A program made the translations under genes and the position numbers. Of a DNA stretch of 64,000 nucleotides, positions 41,062 through 54,182 are shown piece by piece. How positions within the stretch are numbered: position 1 is the stretch's first letter; each line of letters begins with the position of its first letter. The notes beneath the pieces are model-generated. The model was not told the origin of the DNA. It searched no databases and saw only the letters and a program-made list of their open reading frames with translations. Origin of the DNA: Morinoia aosen (Eukaryota > Arthropoda > Malacostraca > Amphipoda > Talitridae); contig CM059558.1 of the NCBI GenBank assembly GCA_030386875.1, forward strand, positions 2,418,001 to 2,482,000, in the 5' to 3' direction.

Positions 41062-41964
41062 ATGACTGACCATGTTGATATTTTCGATGATATTGATCCA
41101 GATCTCAATCATTTGAATAGACTGCATCCAAACCTAAATGAAACTGGGAATTGTAAATACCTAAATTTTAAAGAATTCAATGAATCGATGAGAAAAACCT
41201 GTAACGATCTCTCAGTATTATGTTGGAACTGTAGGTCCATTTATCCGAAAATAGATGAAATATCTTGTACTATCACTGAGCTAAACAGTAATTTTGATGT
41301 TCTCAGTTTCACCGAAAGTTGGCTAGATGACTCAACTAAAGACCTAATTCAAATTCAGAACTATAATAGCCATCATTCACTCCGTAGCAACAAACGTGGT
41401 GGTGGCATCAGTACGTACATATCTAAACACATATCATCGAAATACATTATAAGTGCGACTATGAATCGTGAACATATTGAGACTCTATTTATAGAACTAA
41501 CGAAAAATGGTAAACGGATTGTACTTGGGACTGTATATAGGCCCCCAACAGCTTGCAACATTTCTTTCCTGAACGAGCTTCAAAGCATAATATCTCAGTT
41601 TAACAAATCTCTATACAATGACATAATAATTTGCGGGGATTTCAACTACGATCTTCTTCAATATGAAAGCTGTGAACAAATCTCAAACTTCATAAATGTT
41701 TTTCAGTCTAACTCCTTCCTTCCAATCATCACGAAACCTACGCGTATTACATCCGAATCTGCCACGTTGCTCGATAATATTTTTATGTTAGATCCGACTG
41801 ATTTTCTTACAGGAATAATAATTTCTGACTTATCTGACCATTTTCCGGTGTTTCTCATCAAGAAGAATGTCTATAGTCCCTGCAACAGCCCACATGCTGA
41901 GACTTTTTCATATCGTTGTTTAAACGAATATAACTTGGGGACAATGCGAACTGTTCTAGAATAA
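41062..41964 (+). pseudogene. CR1-like LINE ORF2: endonuclease
   Basis: The ATG at 41062 begins ORF2. EEP endonuclease blocks are NCRS (first Asn) near residue 55, FTESW (catalytic Glu) near 82, TVYRPP near 156, GDFNYD near 191 and SDHFPV near 258. All expected catalytic residues are present. A stop at 41962-41964 (TAATAATG context) and a shift of frame end this segment. The endonuclease nicks target DNA for primed reverse transcription. Confidence 0.88.
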
Positions 41965-41966
41965 TA

Positions 41967-42383
41967 ATGCCATCATTGGACATCTATGAACTAGACAATA
42001 ATGCGATTAACATTGACCAAGCAATACTAAAACTAACTGAAACTATAACGACCGCATATAACCAATGTTGTCCAATAATCACCCGCACAATTACGCCGAA
42101 AATTAGACAAAAACCTTGGATTACTGAAGATATCGTGATCAATATAAAGAAACGTCAAGCATACTTAGCCTTACTATACGAAGGACGAATCTCTAGATTA
42201 ACGTATAACAGATTCAGGAATCATGTGACAAATCAAATACGAACATCGAAACAAAACTACTTTACGCGCAAATTCACTGACTACAAAACTGATATTAAAA
42301 ACCTTGGCGCCTGCTTAATTCATGCTATAGACCGAATAATAACGCTAAAAAAACGATTGAATCCATCGTTCACGAAAATGTAA
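41967..42383 (+). pseudogene. CR1-like LINE ORF2: linker segment
   Basis: It continues ORF2 in another frame: QKPWITEDIVINIKKRQAYL and then TSKQNYFTRKFTDYKTDIKN, the usual connector between endonuclease and RT. Coding passes to the RT frame near 42336-42360, around an A7 run, before the formal stop at 42383. Confidence 0.75.
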
Positions 42384-42412
42384 AATATCATGATAAACAA
42401 GATATTGCAACA

Positions 42413-44062
42413 GTGTTCAACAACTTTTTTATAAATATAGGAAAAAATATAGCCGATAGTGTCGTTAGTGAACCTACAGACCACTTGCAATACATGGACC
42501 ATGTCCGTGAACACAACTCTTTCTTTTTCCCGCCAACTAACCCCTCCGATGTAATTACATGCATAAACAACTTGAAAAATAAATCAAATGGATTAAATAA
42601 ATTTTCAGCTAAAGTTCTTAAGGCTATTGCTGATATAATAGCACCGTGCATATCTGATATTATCAACCATTCGCTTTCTCAAGGTATCTTCCCCAACTCT
42701 CTCAAAACTGCCAGAGTCACCCCTATTTTTAAAAATGGTGATAAAAACTGCGTTAATAATTATAGACCTATCTCTGTTTTACCAATTATGAGCAAAATAT
42801 TTGAAAAAATTGTGTATAAAAAAGTGTATTCGTATTTTAAACAAAAATCTTTTCTCTATGACGGACAATTCGGTTTTCGTTCTAAGAAATCAACGACACA
42901 AGCTGTATTAAATCATTTACAGTACCTTTACTCTAATATAGATGAAGGAAAGCTTGTTTTCTCCGTTTTTCTTGACTTTCGAAAAGCATTCGACTGTGTG
43001 GACCATAAGATATTACTCTCGAAACTACACTGTTATGGCATTCGAGGAATTGCCCATGATTGGTTCAAATCATACCTAACAAATCGGAAGCAATACGTTG
43101 TCGTTGACGACGCAAAATCGGACCCACAGACAATTAGCCATGGAGTTCCACAAGGGTCTGTCCTAGGGCCTCTCCTATTTCTGATATTTATAAATGATAT
43201 TATCAAATCAACAACATTTTTCAAATTCATACTTTTTGCCGATGACAGCACGCTTTCTACGGTCCTTCCGAGCCAAAATCCCGCTATGATTGCGGAGAGC
43301 ATAAATAATAAACTCCATAAGGTTTCATTATGGCTTAAAGCTAATAAAATAAGCCTCAACATCGAAAAAACAAAGTATATTACATTCTCATACAAGAAAA
43401 GCATATCTCTCCCACACATAAAAATTGGCGAAGGTGAAATCGAAGAAACCAACTCATGCAAGTTTCTGGGCATAACAATAGATAAACATCTGACCTTTAA
43501 AGAGCACATCGCTAATATTAGTTCTAAATTATCGAAATCCATCGGAATCCTGAATAAAGTTAAAAATTACCTGCCTGAAACAGCTTTACGAATGCTCTAC
43601 CGAACGCTCATTTCACCATACTTGCAGTACGGAATAGAAGCATGGCACGGAACTGATAAAAATAAAACCAATATAATTTTTACTCTGCAAAAAAGAGCAA
43701 TCAGAGCGGTAAAGAATCTAGAATATAATGCTCACACAAATGATTCATTTAAAAATTTACAAATACTTAAACTTCCAGATCTCTATAAAATCTCCATTTG
43801 TAATTTCATTTACAAAACATTAAGAAATGATGGCGACAATAGCCTGAAACTATTATTAAGTGCGCAAACTGGTCATCACGACCATTTAACCCGAAATAGA
43901 AGTAAATTCATGCTTCCTTATTATTCAAAGGCCCGGTCGCAACACAGTATCCTCTTCGTTGGAACTAAAACTTGGAACTCAATACCTGCGGAGATCCGTG
44001 ATAGTAATTCTTACAAGTTATTCAAAAGAAATCTCGAGACTCACTTCCTATCGGAATATTAG
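42413..44062 (+). pseudogene. CR1-like LINE ORF2: reverse transcriptase
   Basis: The RT frame is open from ~42345 (ESIVHENVKYHDKQDIATVF) to TAA at 44062. Blocks include VTPIFKNGD, NNYRPISVLPIMSKIFEKI, FGFRSKKSTTQA, VFLDFRKAFDCVDH (near 184), HGVPQGSVLGPLLF, FADDST (catalytic, near 275), KFLGITID and a C-terminal Arg/His region. All catalytic Asp are kept. Because of the two upstream frameshifts ORF2 is not a single protein. Confidence 0.9.
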
Positions 44063-44657
44063 TCATGTAAGATCACCAAGTCAAATCTTGTCTCCAACAT
44101 GACTGTTTCCAATAATGAAATTTGCCATGGGTAATATGTAATTCGCCTTCAGTCTGCTGTTAAATCTTTTATCGAATGTACTGTTAAATATAGTCCACAT
44201 AACCTATATTGTAAAATGAAATATCTGATATCGATTGAATTATCTCACTGATCAGTCTAATGTGAAACTAGGTTAAGTGATTTAGGTTAAACATTAATGT
44301 ACACCTTAGAATAATGTTGATGGTAGGATGCCCCAGAAGTCGCTGAACTTATTCGGGCCCACAGGTAGCTATATTCAAACTTGTCCATTGTACGAGACTT
44401 AAGAAACATTCTACCTCTGTATCTCCTGTGGTAAATAAATTGTTTAAATTGTTTAAAAAAACCTTTCCAGGAAGGAAAATTAGGAGAAATCCACATTTAA
44501 ATATTTATTTAACGCATATTTGAGTAGTTTGGAGGTGAACATCAAAAATACTCGCCAAACGGGGCGCACCCGGATAAACGCTACCTACGGTCGAATAGGC
44601 AGAAGCCCGACAAAGCTAGTTTTACTAAGATTCAATAGTGAGAATTTTCACGCTTTA

Positions 44658-45058
44658 AGAGTTAAATTTGAAAGTTGAAGAGATTATTTCGATAGGCCAC
44701 AGCCTGAGTTTAATTTGACGTTCAAGGGTTTATTTCGATAGGCCACAGCCTGAGTTTGATTTGACGTTCAAGGGTTCATTTCGATAGGCCAGAGCCTGAG
44801 TTTAATTTGACGTTCAAGGGTTCATTTCGATAGGCCAGAGCCTGATTTAAGTTTGAAGTTGAGAAGTTCATTTCAATCGGCAACACAACCGAGTTAAATT
44901 TGAAGTCGAAAGGTTTTATTTCGAACGACAACAGCCAGAGTTAACTTTGACGTTGATGAGTTTTTCGAACGGCATCAGCCAGAGTTAAATTTGAAGTTGA
45001 AGAGTATTTCGAACGGCAACAAAGCCTAAGTTAAATTTGAAGTTGAAGGAGTTTAAAA
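44658..45058. repeat. Tandem repeat, ~46-bp unit, ~8-9 copies
   Basis: Units share ATTTCGATAGGCCACAGCCTG and AGTTTAATTTGACGTTCAAG. The left copies are near-identical and the right copies drift (CGAACGGCAACA, AAATTTGAAGTTGAAG). It lies shortly downstream of the CR1-like LINE. Confidence 0.9.
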
Positions 45059-46930
45059 TTTAATATTTCCTCCGACGAGTGTTACTGTCTCTCTCCACAA
45101 ACAAAAAATGCTAGGTTCCTCGAACTAAAGAGAACGTTACATTTAAAACAGACCGAAGTCTGCAAGGAATCCAGAAAACAGTGTAGCGTGATAACAGTGT
45201 GCAACAAAAATTAATGTGAAGGGTGACAAGAGATCTTCCGTTCCCTAGTTATTCCAGGGTGCACAAGCACTTCAAGCCCCGCTCCTTCTGCCAGTGAGAT
45301 CAACGAAAGCAGCGCACGCTTCGAAGTGGCCGTTGCTACAACGAACATTTTGGCAAGAACCGAACGCGGTAGAAGGGGTCATAATACAGAACCACGCCAG
45401 TCGGCTTTCCAATGCTGTAGAACAAAAAACAAACGGTGAAACTTTGAGATGAACGCAAGTATTGAACTAAAATGGTATCAAATTAATTCAGGGGATATTT
45501 CGAGCATTAACCCACCGACTGGAAACGCGTGGCCTTCCAAGGTAAAGGCCTCAATTCGAAGCGAGATAGAATCGGAACAGAACCCGTTGAGACGTTAAGA
45601 CTTCACGAGTAACGGCGCAGTTAGATAACAGGTAGAAAAGTGACGAGAAAGTACGACCAAACTATCGCAATAGTTCAATGAACATTACAACTAACCCCCT
45701 TACAAGAAGCTGAGGGCTTTTCGAGAAGTAGCTGACCCGAAGCGAGAGAACTGAACAGTAGTAACGTTGATACTGCCCGTGATCAGGACAGTTTAGAGCG
45801 CGAAAAAGGGGGCGCGAGAATTTAATATGTGATATACGATATTCGATATTCGAAAGAGCAATACTTTGATTTTTAGAATTAGGCGACCAACTCACCTAAA
45901 AAATGTTAGTCTTCAGTGGAATACGTTCAGGCATAAGAAAAGATATTTGAGGGAATTATCGCGAGAGGAAGCGCACTCCATCTTAGAAGAGAAAAGAATA
46001 GAAGTAGTTCGAGAGGCATTCGATAGAAATTAGGGAAGACTTTGATCAGCACTGCGCTCTGATGAGAAGGTCACGGTCAACCTCCACTTTTAGTAGAGCC
46101 AAGCACTTATAAATTTGATGGAGTGAATTCGAATTCGTTTGATTTACTTTGATTTACTTCGATTGGATTTGAACACGAATTCACTCTATTTGGTTTGAAC
46201 TCGAATTCATTTGATTTGATTTAATTTGATTTGAATTCATTCGAGTTCATTTAATTTACTTTGATCGATAGAGTACGCCAAGATGAAAATTGGTGCGTAG
46301 AACGCAACACAACGAAAATTGAAAGAAACGCCAATTACTGTAACTCAAAAAATAGAAAGAATGAAACACAGGAAGTTAAGGTTGCCAGAAGAAACTGCGC
46401 CACGTAATACGGTAACTTTGATCAAGACGTAGATAGCAGTCAACTGAACGATTGAAGAACAGAGGTGATACATTGGTAAGACCCCACCATGATGAAAGTT
46501 ACGTCACCCGACGTCGCCGAAGTTGGTTCGGAGCACAACTACAAGCAAGCAGCGCCAGCTCTGCGGAACTAGCTCTAACGAGGAACGGAAAGAATCCTTC
46601 CGTGGGAACGGAAATAAATCCCTGGGAACGGAAAGAATCCTCAGGTCGAACCGCAGCCCAACCAGAAGTCACTTCACTTAGGGAATAAAGGTTCAAATTA
46701 AATTCGAAACGAAAGAAATTAAAGGTAATACTTTCAACTTTGATTTTGGGATTTTTTATTTCAATTCAAATTCGATTTGTTTACTTCATTTATTTGTTTT
46801 TTTTTACTTAATTGTTTAATTTATTTCTATATTTACTTCCTAGAAAATGTCGAACAATTTTCGACAGTCAAATCTGACATTGGGTTTGAACTTGGCACTC
46901 ATAAAATAATGTAGTGAAAAATACCTGCGT
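45059..46930. other. No recognisable gene; degenerate GAATTC-rich stretch
   Basis: Nothing coding seen. Positions ~46125-46262 form a loose repeat of TTTGATTTACTTTGATT and GAATTC motifs. Confidence 0.5.
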
Positions 46931-46934
46931 CCTT

Positions 46935-47300
46935 ACAGAGTAAGTTAGAGGTTGGAGTTAAGGGGATCGGTAACGGCCTGGCAAAGTTTGGGTGGGTAGG
47001 TTTAGGTTAGGCAGCGTATCGTTCTGTGATGTCGACAGCGAGCGAAATCTCTGAACGCCTCTTGAAAAAATATGAAAATTGAAATGGAGGCCTAAGCTAA
47101 TTTTTGGATTACAATTCTTTTGCAATTTACGTTATTTTGCGTATTATAACTATGTTGATGGAAATTACAAATCGTTACCTTCAGCGAAACACGACGTGTG
47201 TGCAGTACTGCAAACTAATGTTTTATTTACGTAGGTATTTGCTGTGTTTGCGACGATGCCCGGCCTGCCGTTACCGCTCCCTTATCAACGACACAACGCA
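46935..47300 (+). repeat. Shared internal blocks alpha and beta (unit A copy)
   Basis: 46935-47187 matches 54183-54432 (AGGTTGGAGT, GGTAGGTTTAGGTTAGGCAG, TGTGATGTCGACAGCGAGCG), and 47190-47300 matches 55308-55415 (TTTATTTACGTAGG, GGCCTGCCGTTACCGCT). In unit B these two blocks are ~830 bp apart; here they are adjacent. Same orientation in A and B. Confidence 0.85.
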
Positions 47301-49383
47301 CGGCATCCTAGCTCTTGCAGTTACCGATAACGACCACGCGCTATCAGCGCTACGTGCCCTGCTCATCAGTGTGCACCTCAAAACTCACGTGAGGCCGGAG
47401 GCGAGGAGGCTGGGAAGGCTCTAAGTTTGTACTGGCAAAGTAAGGAGTGCATTTTGTGACCTTACCAGCAAGGCTCACAGAGCCTCCTGTGCTCGCCTCA
47501 CCAGCGACGCGTCCCAGTCCTCGACGTGATCTCGTGAGCTGGAATGCCTCGCTGGAGCCACCAAGCTTCGCCAATTTTGTCTCCTCGTTCTCCGTTGGCT
47601 ATCCCTAGCACTTTGGCTGCGACGTGAGACACCGGTGGTCACTGACGGAGTTTTCATAATGCTGCTCAATCACTAGTTTTAACAAAATACATTTTATTAA
47701 ATACTTTATCAAAACTATATGAAGGCACGATCAAGTTAATGCTTGTGATTTTCAACATTGCTAGCTACAAATGACTTTGAATTTGAGTTGAATAATTAAC
47801 TTGAGTTTACCTGCCGCAGTCAAAGTGCTAAGTTATGTATTTCAGTTCATTTTCTGTATATTCATGTGGTGGAAGCATTCGATCGTTTGTTGGATTGTTC
47901 GCGTGTTGAGAGGTTGACTGAGAAGCCCTGGTTGTTTGGAAGTGAGGGGACCTGGGAGAGAGATTCACGGCCGGACACAGCTCCCAAATGATCGCCCTTC
48001 GTCCAGGTCAGAGGCCATGACTAATTTTGATCATTACTTGTCCTGATTATTTCCATATTATCTTCATCCAGCAATATTTACTCCCACGAGAGCTTCGTAT
48101 CTTAATAAAATTTAAGCCGTTGATTGTTCCCAACACAGAAGGAGAATCAGTTTCATGTAATTATATCTGCTGGCAACCAAGGTGAGCTTTCCAACCGGCC
48201 TCAAGTCCCCTGAGCGGTGGGATATTGAGCGCACCTCACGCTCTCAATCTATATAAATGCTACTCAACGCTGGACACGGCGTGCGAATGGCAGCTTTGCA
48301 TTTAATGCAGGTGGATTAGGATGTTCTCTATTTCTATTGTTTACCTCGTTCGATCGTGAAGTTTTCCATAAACAGAAGTAAGAGCTTGTGCAATGAGTTT
48401 GCTGAAGCCAAACCATGGGTTTATCAAATGGCAACTGATGACGTGTTCCTTTGGTGTACATTCGTTTACTCTCGACAAACTCTTGTCTTGATCACCGAGT
48501 TTTGCTTTAAAATATGCAAAATATGTTTGCTTCACAAATTCGGCGATGAAAATGGTCACCAAATCATCTGATGGTGGAACTACAGCAGAAATAACAAAAA
48601 GAAACAGAGCAGTTTAGGCAGTTATGACGAGAAGTAGCCGGGCGGACATGATTTCAAAGGCAATATGAATGCAAGCAAAACATTAATTTTGAATGCCATG
48701 TTGAGTGTGTGGTTGGAGAATAGAATGTTCACGACATGTGGATCTGCAGATACCCGCAAATAATTTACCCTGCCGGTGTTAGCTGGCAAGTGTCGAGAGC
48801 GCCTCCTCGAGATATTGCAGGTCTTCTGTTTCTTGGGTCGTGCGATGTTGGTAAAGTGGCCAAGGGAAGATCTCATTACCAAGGCGTTTATAAATGGCCA
48901 ATTCTGTGTACATTGGCCACGAAATGGCCAATCTGGCAACCCTGCCAGGACGGCCACCCCCGGCTCACCCAACCAAGCGACCCAACTCCCACCTTTGCCG
49001 TCTCGGTGTTGCATTACTCTCCAATGAGCCCCTCAGCCTGTAAACTTATGATGAGTTCACTTTATGCAAAGTTTTAGCGTAGTTTTCGAAATAGTTTTTG
49101 GTTTCGCACCACCTGACTTCTCTGACTATAAATTCGACAGCTATAAGTATATGTGAAGTTGTTATAAAAACTTGAAAAATGAAAATTCCTTTGCTGTCAA
49201 GTTCCAACATATTCATTAATGTTCACAATTATTATTGAATTTCAGTATTGATACTCACGGAATCTGTAATAAATTGTATAAAATTCAATGGCAGACTAAA
49301 TGATTTTAATAATTTGGCATCACAATATTTGTCAAGCAATGTTTAACTTTAACTTTTGATTCCATTGGATCCGCCATTGTCAA
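47301..49383. other. No recognisable gene
   Basis: Mixed-composition sequence. A GC-rich stretch at 47340-47640 has loosely inverted GAGGCGAGGAGGCT / GAGCCTCCTGTGCTCGCCTC motifs. Nothing coding was recognised. Confidence 0.45.
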
Positions 49384-49850
49384 GTTGTCTGCCAATAGTT
49401 ACTGTGTCTGCAGGTGTTGTCTGCCACTAGTTACTACGTTTGCAGGTGTTGTTGTCTGCCACTAGTTACTGCGGCGGTGAGTGTTGTTGTCTGCCACTAG
49501 TTTTTGCTGCGGCGGGTGTTGTTGTATGCCACTAGTTACTGTGTCTGCAGGTGTTGTCTGCCACTAGTTACTGCGTCTGCAGCAGTTGTCTACCCTTAGT
49601 TACTGCGTCTGCAGGTGTTGTTGTTTTCCCTTAGTTACTGCGTTTGCAGGTGTTGTTGTCTGCCACTAGTTACTGCGGCGGGTGTTGTTGTCTGCCACTA
49701 GTTGCTGTGTCTGCAGGTGTTGTCTACCACTAGTTACTGCGTCTGCAGGTGGTGTCTACCACTAGTTACTGCGTCTGCAGGTGTTGTTGTCTGCCACTAG
49801 TTACTGCGGCGGGTGTTGTTGTCTGCCAATAGTTACTGCGTCTGCAGGTG
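49384..49850 (-). repeat. satA minisatellite array 2 (-)
   Basis: About 14-15 units in the reverse orientation (CTGCCACTAGTTACTGCGTC), with some units shortened to ACTGCGGCGGGTGTTG. Confidence 0.95.
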
Positions 49851-50040
49851 TGTTCACGGCAACTGTATCATAGTTAACTAATATTTTCATAATCAGCTAA
49901 TATGTCTCATTGCCTGCGGCTAAACGATGCCATTTTGTATATACATAGAGCAAGCTGTATAGGAAAATTTCGGCGTGCTGGCAGTAACTGTCCACAGATT
50001 TGTGTTCAGAAAGTCAAGTTTCCGAAACCCAAATTACTCT
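49851..50040 (-). repeat. Unit A, right flanking repeat (F sequence, inverted)
   Basis: Reverse complement of the F sequence: GTGTTCACGGCAACTG, then GCTAATATGTCTCATTGCC, AAACGATGCCATTTTG and TGTTCAGAAAGTCAAG. It pairs with 37430-37627 as the other end of unit A. Confidence 0.8.
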
Positions 50041-50269
50041 AACTGAAACGAATATCTTTTTAAAAGCTCCTTCAAGCCTAGCAGAGACCACTACTCTCAT
50101 AGGACTAATGCTCAACAACTAACATACTCATCGGTTATCTGCGTCTAACGTGACTCTCATAAATAATTGTCTACACGCAAAATTATGGCATCGTTTCTTT
50201 TTGATTGGGAACAGTTGGTTCTTTTACTAATTTACCAGTTGTAATATTGTAAGCTTGAATAATGAGCGT

Positions 50270-52036
50270 TGAACATTATTTATTTAATGAAATTCAAATT
50301 CCACATGAAATAAATTCATTCATTATTGGTTTTAAATGCTATTTATTTATTTAAAATTGAGCAAATTCTTTTTCAATGTGCATGTGTAGTTTTATCAAAT
50401 AACGGTAACTAATTCATTTTCTGGGAGCTTCATTCGCCCACGAGAGAAATGCTCCGTAGGACAACATGCCACCTCTCATTGTTGATGCTATTTGCATTAT
50501 TTTCCCTTCCTATGTCTTTGGTGCTGTATAAACCAGTTATTTAACGTTTTTTTGATATGCAGATTGAAATTTTTGTGCTGGTGTATGTACGGTGCTACAT
50601 CCCTGTACCCACACCAGCACCGTACCTACACCAGTACCGTACCTGCACCAGCACCGTACCTACACCAGCACCGTACCTGCACCAGCACCGTACCTGCACC
50701 AGCACCGTACCTACACCAGCACCGTACCTACACCAGCACCGTACCTACACCAGCACCGTACCTACACCAGCACCGTACCCACACCAGCACCGTACCCACA
50801 CCAGCACCGTACCTGCACCAGCACCGTACCTGCACCAGCACCGTACCTACACTAGCACCGTACCTGCACCAGCACCGTACCTGCACCAGCACCGTACCTA
50901 CACCAGCACCGAACCTACACCAGCACCGTACCTACACCAGCACCGTACCTACACCAGCACCGTACCCACACCAGCACCGTACCCACTCCAGCACCGTACC
51001 TGCACCAGCACCGTACCTGCACCAGCACCGTACCTGCACCAGCACCGTACCTACACCAGCACGGTACCTACACCAGCACCGTACCTGCACCAGCACCGTA
51101 CCTACACCAGCATCGTACCTGCACCAGCACCGTATCTACACCAGTACCGTACCTACACCAGCACCGTACCTGTACCAGCACCGTACCTACACCAGCACCG
51201 TACCTGCACCAGCACCGTACCTACACCAGCACCGTACCTACACCAGCTCCGTACCTGCACCAGCACCGTACCTACACCAGCATCGTACCTGCACCAGCAC
51301 CGTACCTACACCAGCACCGTACCTACACCAGCACCGTACCCACACCAGCACCGTACCTGCACCATCACCGTACCTGCACCAGCGCCGTACCTGCACCAGC
51401 ACCGAACCTACACCTGCACCGAACCCACACCAGCACCGTACCTGCACCAGCACTGTACCTACACTAGCACCGTACCCACACCAGCACCGTACCTGCACCA
51501 GCACCGTACCTACACCAGCACCGTACCCACACCAGCACCGTACCTGCACCAACACCGTACCTGCACCAGCACCGTACCTACACCAGTACCGTACCTACAC
51601 CAGCACCGTACCTACACCAGTACCGTACCTACACCAGCATCATAACATCCGCACCGTACCTACACAAGCACCATAACAACAAATACCACAACGTAACAAT
51701 AAGAACAAAAAGGTAATGTATTGATATTCACATATATGTAAATGTAAGAAGCGATATAGCATCACCAGAGGGGAAGTCAGCATGTTGTTGTTCAGTGGAA
51801 TTTAGAAGTAAAGTGAAAATTTCTTCCAATTGTTTCCAACGACTAACCGTAAAAATACATTAGTTAGCCTAAACTTTTCACCTCTTTGCTCGAATAATTT
51901 TGTGTGAATGTAACATAATGTGCTTATTTATTTGATGGAGAAAAACTTTTTCATCTTCCTCAATAAGTTTGAAATTTCTGAATAATTTATGTTTCAAAAC
52001 AATGTCAGATTGATATTTTCAGTTCTTCAATGAATA
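50270..52036 (-). repeat. satB module, copy Y (inverted relative to X)
   Basis: Flank 50270-50602, satB array, spacer 51674-52036. Homology to copy X ends at AATATTCGGC (52036), the counterpart of GCCGTATATT at 38010. Between Y and the next F sequence (52430) lie ~400 bp that I cannot assign. Confidence 0.85.
50603..51673 (+). repeat. satB minisatellite array 2 (17-bp unit)
   Basis: About 63 copies of CCGTACCTACACCAGCA, with TACACC, TGCACC and CCACACC variants interspersed. It is the reverse complement of the satB-1 unit. All three plus frames are open over most of the array because of the unit length. Confidence 0.97.
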
Positions 52037-52429
52037 TTCGGCAACTGGACTGGGTTCGAGCAATGACAATCAAAAGTATAAAAGAGAAAAACTAATATAA
52101 AATAATTCACATTTATTCCCGCCGCTCGCGGCGCATGATGCTGTCTACGTTATGTACGTTAATACGGTTGTATGGTAAATGTGACATTCTGATTTACACA
52201 GTATGTATAGGAATATCTGCCGAGGTTGAGTTACGTTATGTCATCTGAGAGATTTGACTTCTAAGCACACACCCGAGGTCAGATTTTGTAAACACGCTGC
52301 CATTGTTACTAATTAGTAGAAGTTTAGTAATGTGATTGCCATAATGTGAACTGTATCTCCGATTAAGTACAAGATCGTCAAGAAGCATTGAAAGAAAGCT
52401 GTTCGCTCGAGTTAGTCCGTCATTTAAGT

Positions 52430-52609
52430 AACCGACTTCCTGAACACAAACTAGTGCTCAGTTTCTGCGAGCTACCGCAATTTTCCTATGCAGCTTACTG
52501 CCTGAATGTTGAATGTTGCATCGTTTGGCCGTGAGTGATGAGACAAATGTGTAGCTGATGGTGGGGATACATGTGAGTGAGCAACTTTAGAACGGTTGCT
52601 GTGAACCCA
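52430..52609 (+). repeat. Unit B, left flanking repeat (F sequence)
   Basis: GACTTCCTGAACACAAAC, then TGCATCGTTTGGCC, GATGGTGGGGATACATG and GCTGTGAACCCAACACCTG, leading into satA. Confidence 0.8.
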
Positions 52610-53063
52610 ACACCTGCAGACGCAGTAACTAGTGGCAGACAACACTTGCAGACGCAGTAACTAGTGGCAGACAAAACCTGCAGATGCAGTAACTAGTGGC
52701 AGACAACACCTGCACTCGCAGTAATTAATGGCAGACAACACCTGCAGACGGAGTACCTAGTGGAAAACAACACCTGCAGATGCAGTAACTAGTGGCAGAC
52801 AACACCTGCAGACGGAGTAACTAGTGGCAGACAACACCTGCAGACGCATTAACTAGTGGCAGACAACACCTGCAGACGCAGTAACTAGTGGCAGACAACA
52901 CCTGCAGACGAAGTAACTAGAGGCAGACAACACCTGCAGACGCAGTAACTAGTGGCAGACAACACATGCAGACGGAGTAACTAGTGGCAGACAACACCTG
53001 CAGACGGAGTAACTAGTGGCAGACAACACCTGCAGACGTAGTAACTAGTGGCAGACAACACCT
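52610..53063 (+). repeat. satA minisatellite array 3 (+)
   Basis: About 14 units, mostly a homogeneous 32-bp ACACCTGCAGACGCAGTAAC form with GACGGAG variants. Confidence 0.95.
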
Positions 53064-54182
53064 AGTGGCAACTACGATTACACTTGCGAATCTTAATTTG
53101 GGCAGGACAACCCAGCGATTTTTATATTTTGATTCGATTGGCCTGAAATTTGGCCTGTGAATGTATTTGTAAAAAAAACACATTCCACTCGAATAACTTC
53201 TTCGATTTAGGCCTTAATTTTGGAAAAATTTGAAATATTAGTTTTTAGTTAATTTTAGAGATATTTCAAAAGAATAGAAGTCAATGAGTTCTTACGTTAA
53301 GACAAATTCAAATGCAGGTTTGAAATCCTTGTAACATTTCAAACAAACTAAGAGTTCCGAATTTTCTATTTTCTATTTCGCCTTATTTTGATGTGGAATT
53401 TTCTGTGACTTACTAAAATATTCCGAATTTTTTGTTTTGAACCGTGATAAAAGAAATAAAATGTACAAATTGGGAACTCGGGATCTGTTAGTTTGTTAGA
53501 AAGGTTCCAAGGATTTAAAACTTTTTTTTAGTGGGAAAACTCACTGACTTCAATTCTTTTGATGTTGAAAATGAGGTTTTACCTAAAAGGCAAAGAAATA
53601 CATTTGTGTTGAAGTGTAATACATTTTTTCACTTGAATGCTGTATTCATGTTGTACCATCATCTACAAATAATATGCTTGCATAATTTCATATCAACACT
53701 GTAAATTGCATGACATACACGTATAAATAAATTGAACTAAAGTAATTCATTTCAATTAATTAATAAAGGAACTTATTTTATTTCATTACCATCAGTGTTA
53801 TCTTCGCTAATTTGGTGATCAGTATTATTCAGTGAAATTTTCGTTATTGTCTTCACGGTAATTATTGAGAATTGAACCAAATCTGCCGCTGGGTTAAAAC
53901 TTAGCACTCATAAATTTACCCTTCACTGCATAGTGTGTCGAATATGACACAAACTGAATTTTGCTGTGTGTAGAAATAATTGATTGAAACACGTGCATTT
54001 CTGCGGTTTGTACCGCTAATGAGACATCTCTACAAAAAATACAAGCTAATGAAACATGTTCGACACACCCCTCCAGCGGCAGAGTTAGTTTGAACTCCAT
54101 TACAAACGAGTGCTGACATTGCTATTTATCTATTTCCGAAAATAATTCATGAAGTGAAGGGTTAATGTGCTATACTTGCGTC
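53064..54182. other. AT-rich interior of unit B, no gene recognised
   Basis: No coding signal. Near 53330-53560 two stretches form a loose inverted pair (AACAAACTAAGAGTTCCGAATTTT and its complement in CAAATTGGGAACTCGGGATC...GTTTGTT). Around 53885-54180 short matches to 46860-46930 (ACTTAGCACTCATAAA) occur. Confidence 0.45.

Larger units (their letters stand above)
39590..44461 (+). mobile_element. CR1-like LINE, near full length
   Basis: ORF1 (39663-40460), endonuclease (41062-41964), linker and RT (42413-44062), and a 3' end with short repeats TTGTTTAAATTGTTTAAAAAAA (44440-44461). Absence of RNase H and the LDFRKAFD/ADDS wording suggest the CR1/L2/jockey group. Only two frameshifts separate it from a complete ORF2. 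Confidence 0.85.

Noticed and set aside
46995..47012. TTAGGTTAGG in block alpha as a telomeric repeat
   Set aside because: Only about two units, within a longer dispersed repeat also found at 54238. Not a telomere array.
50492..51676. Two overlapping plus-strand open frames of ~360-390 codons rich in Thr, Pro, His and Tyr, and the similar frames at 38346-39119 on the minus strand
   Set aside because: They are translations of the 17-bp satB unit, which has no stop in these phases and cycles through all three frames. Open in more than one frame at once, with no start context or non-repetitive domain.
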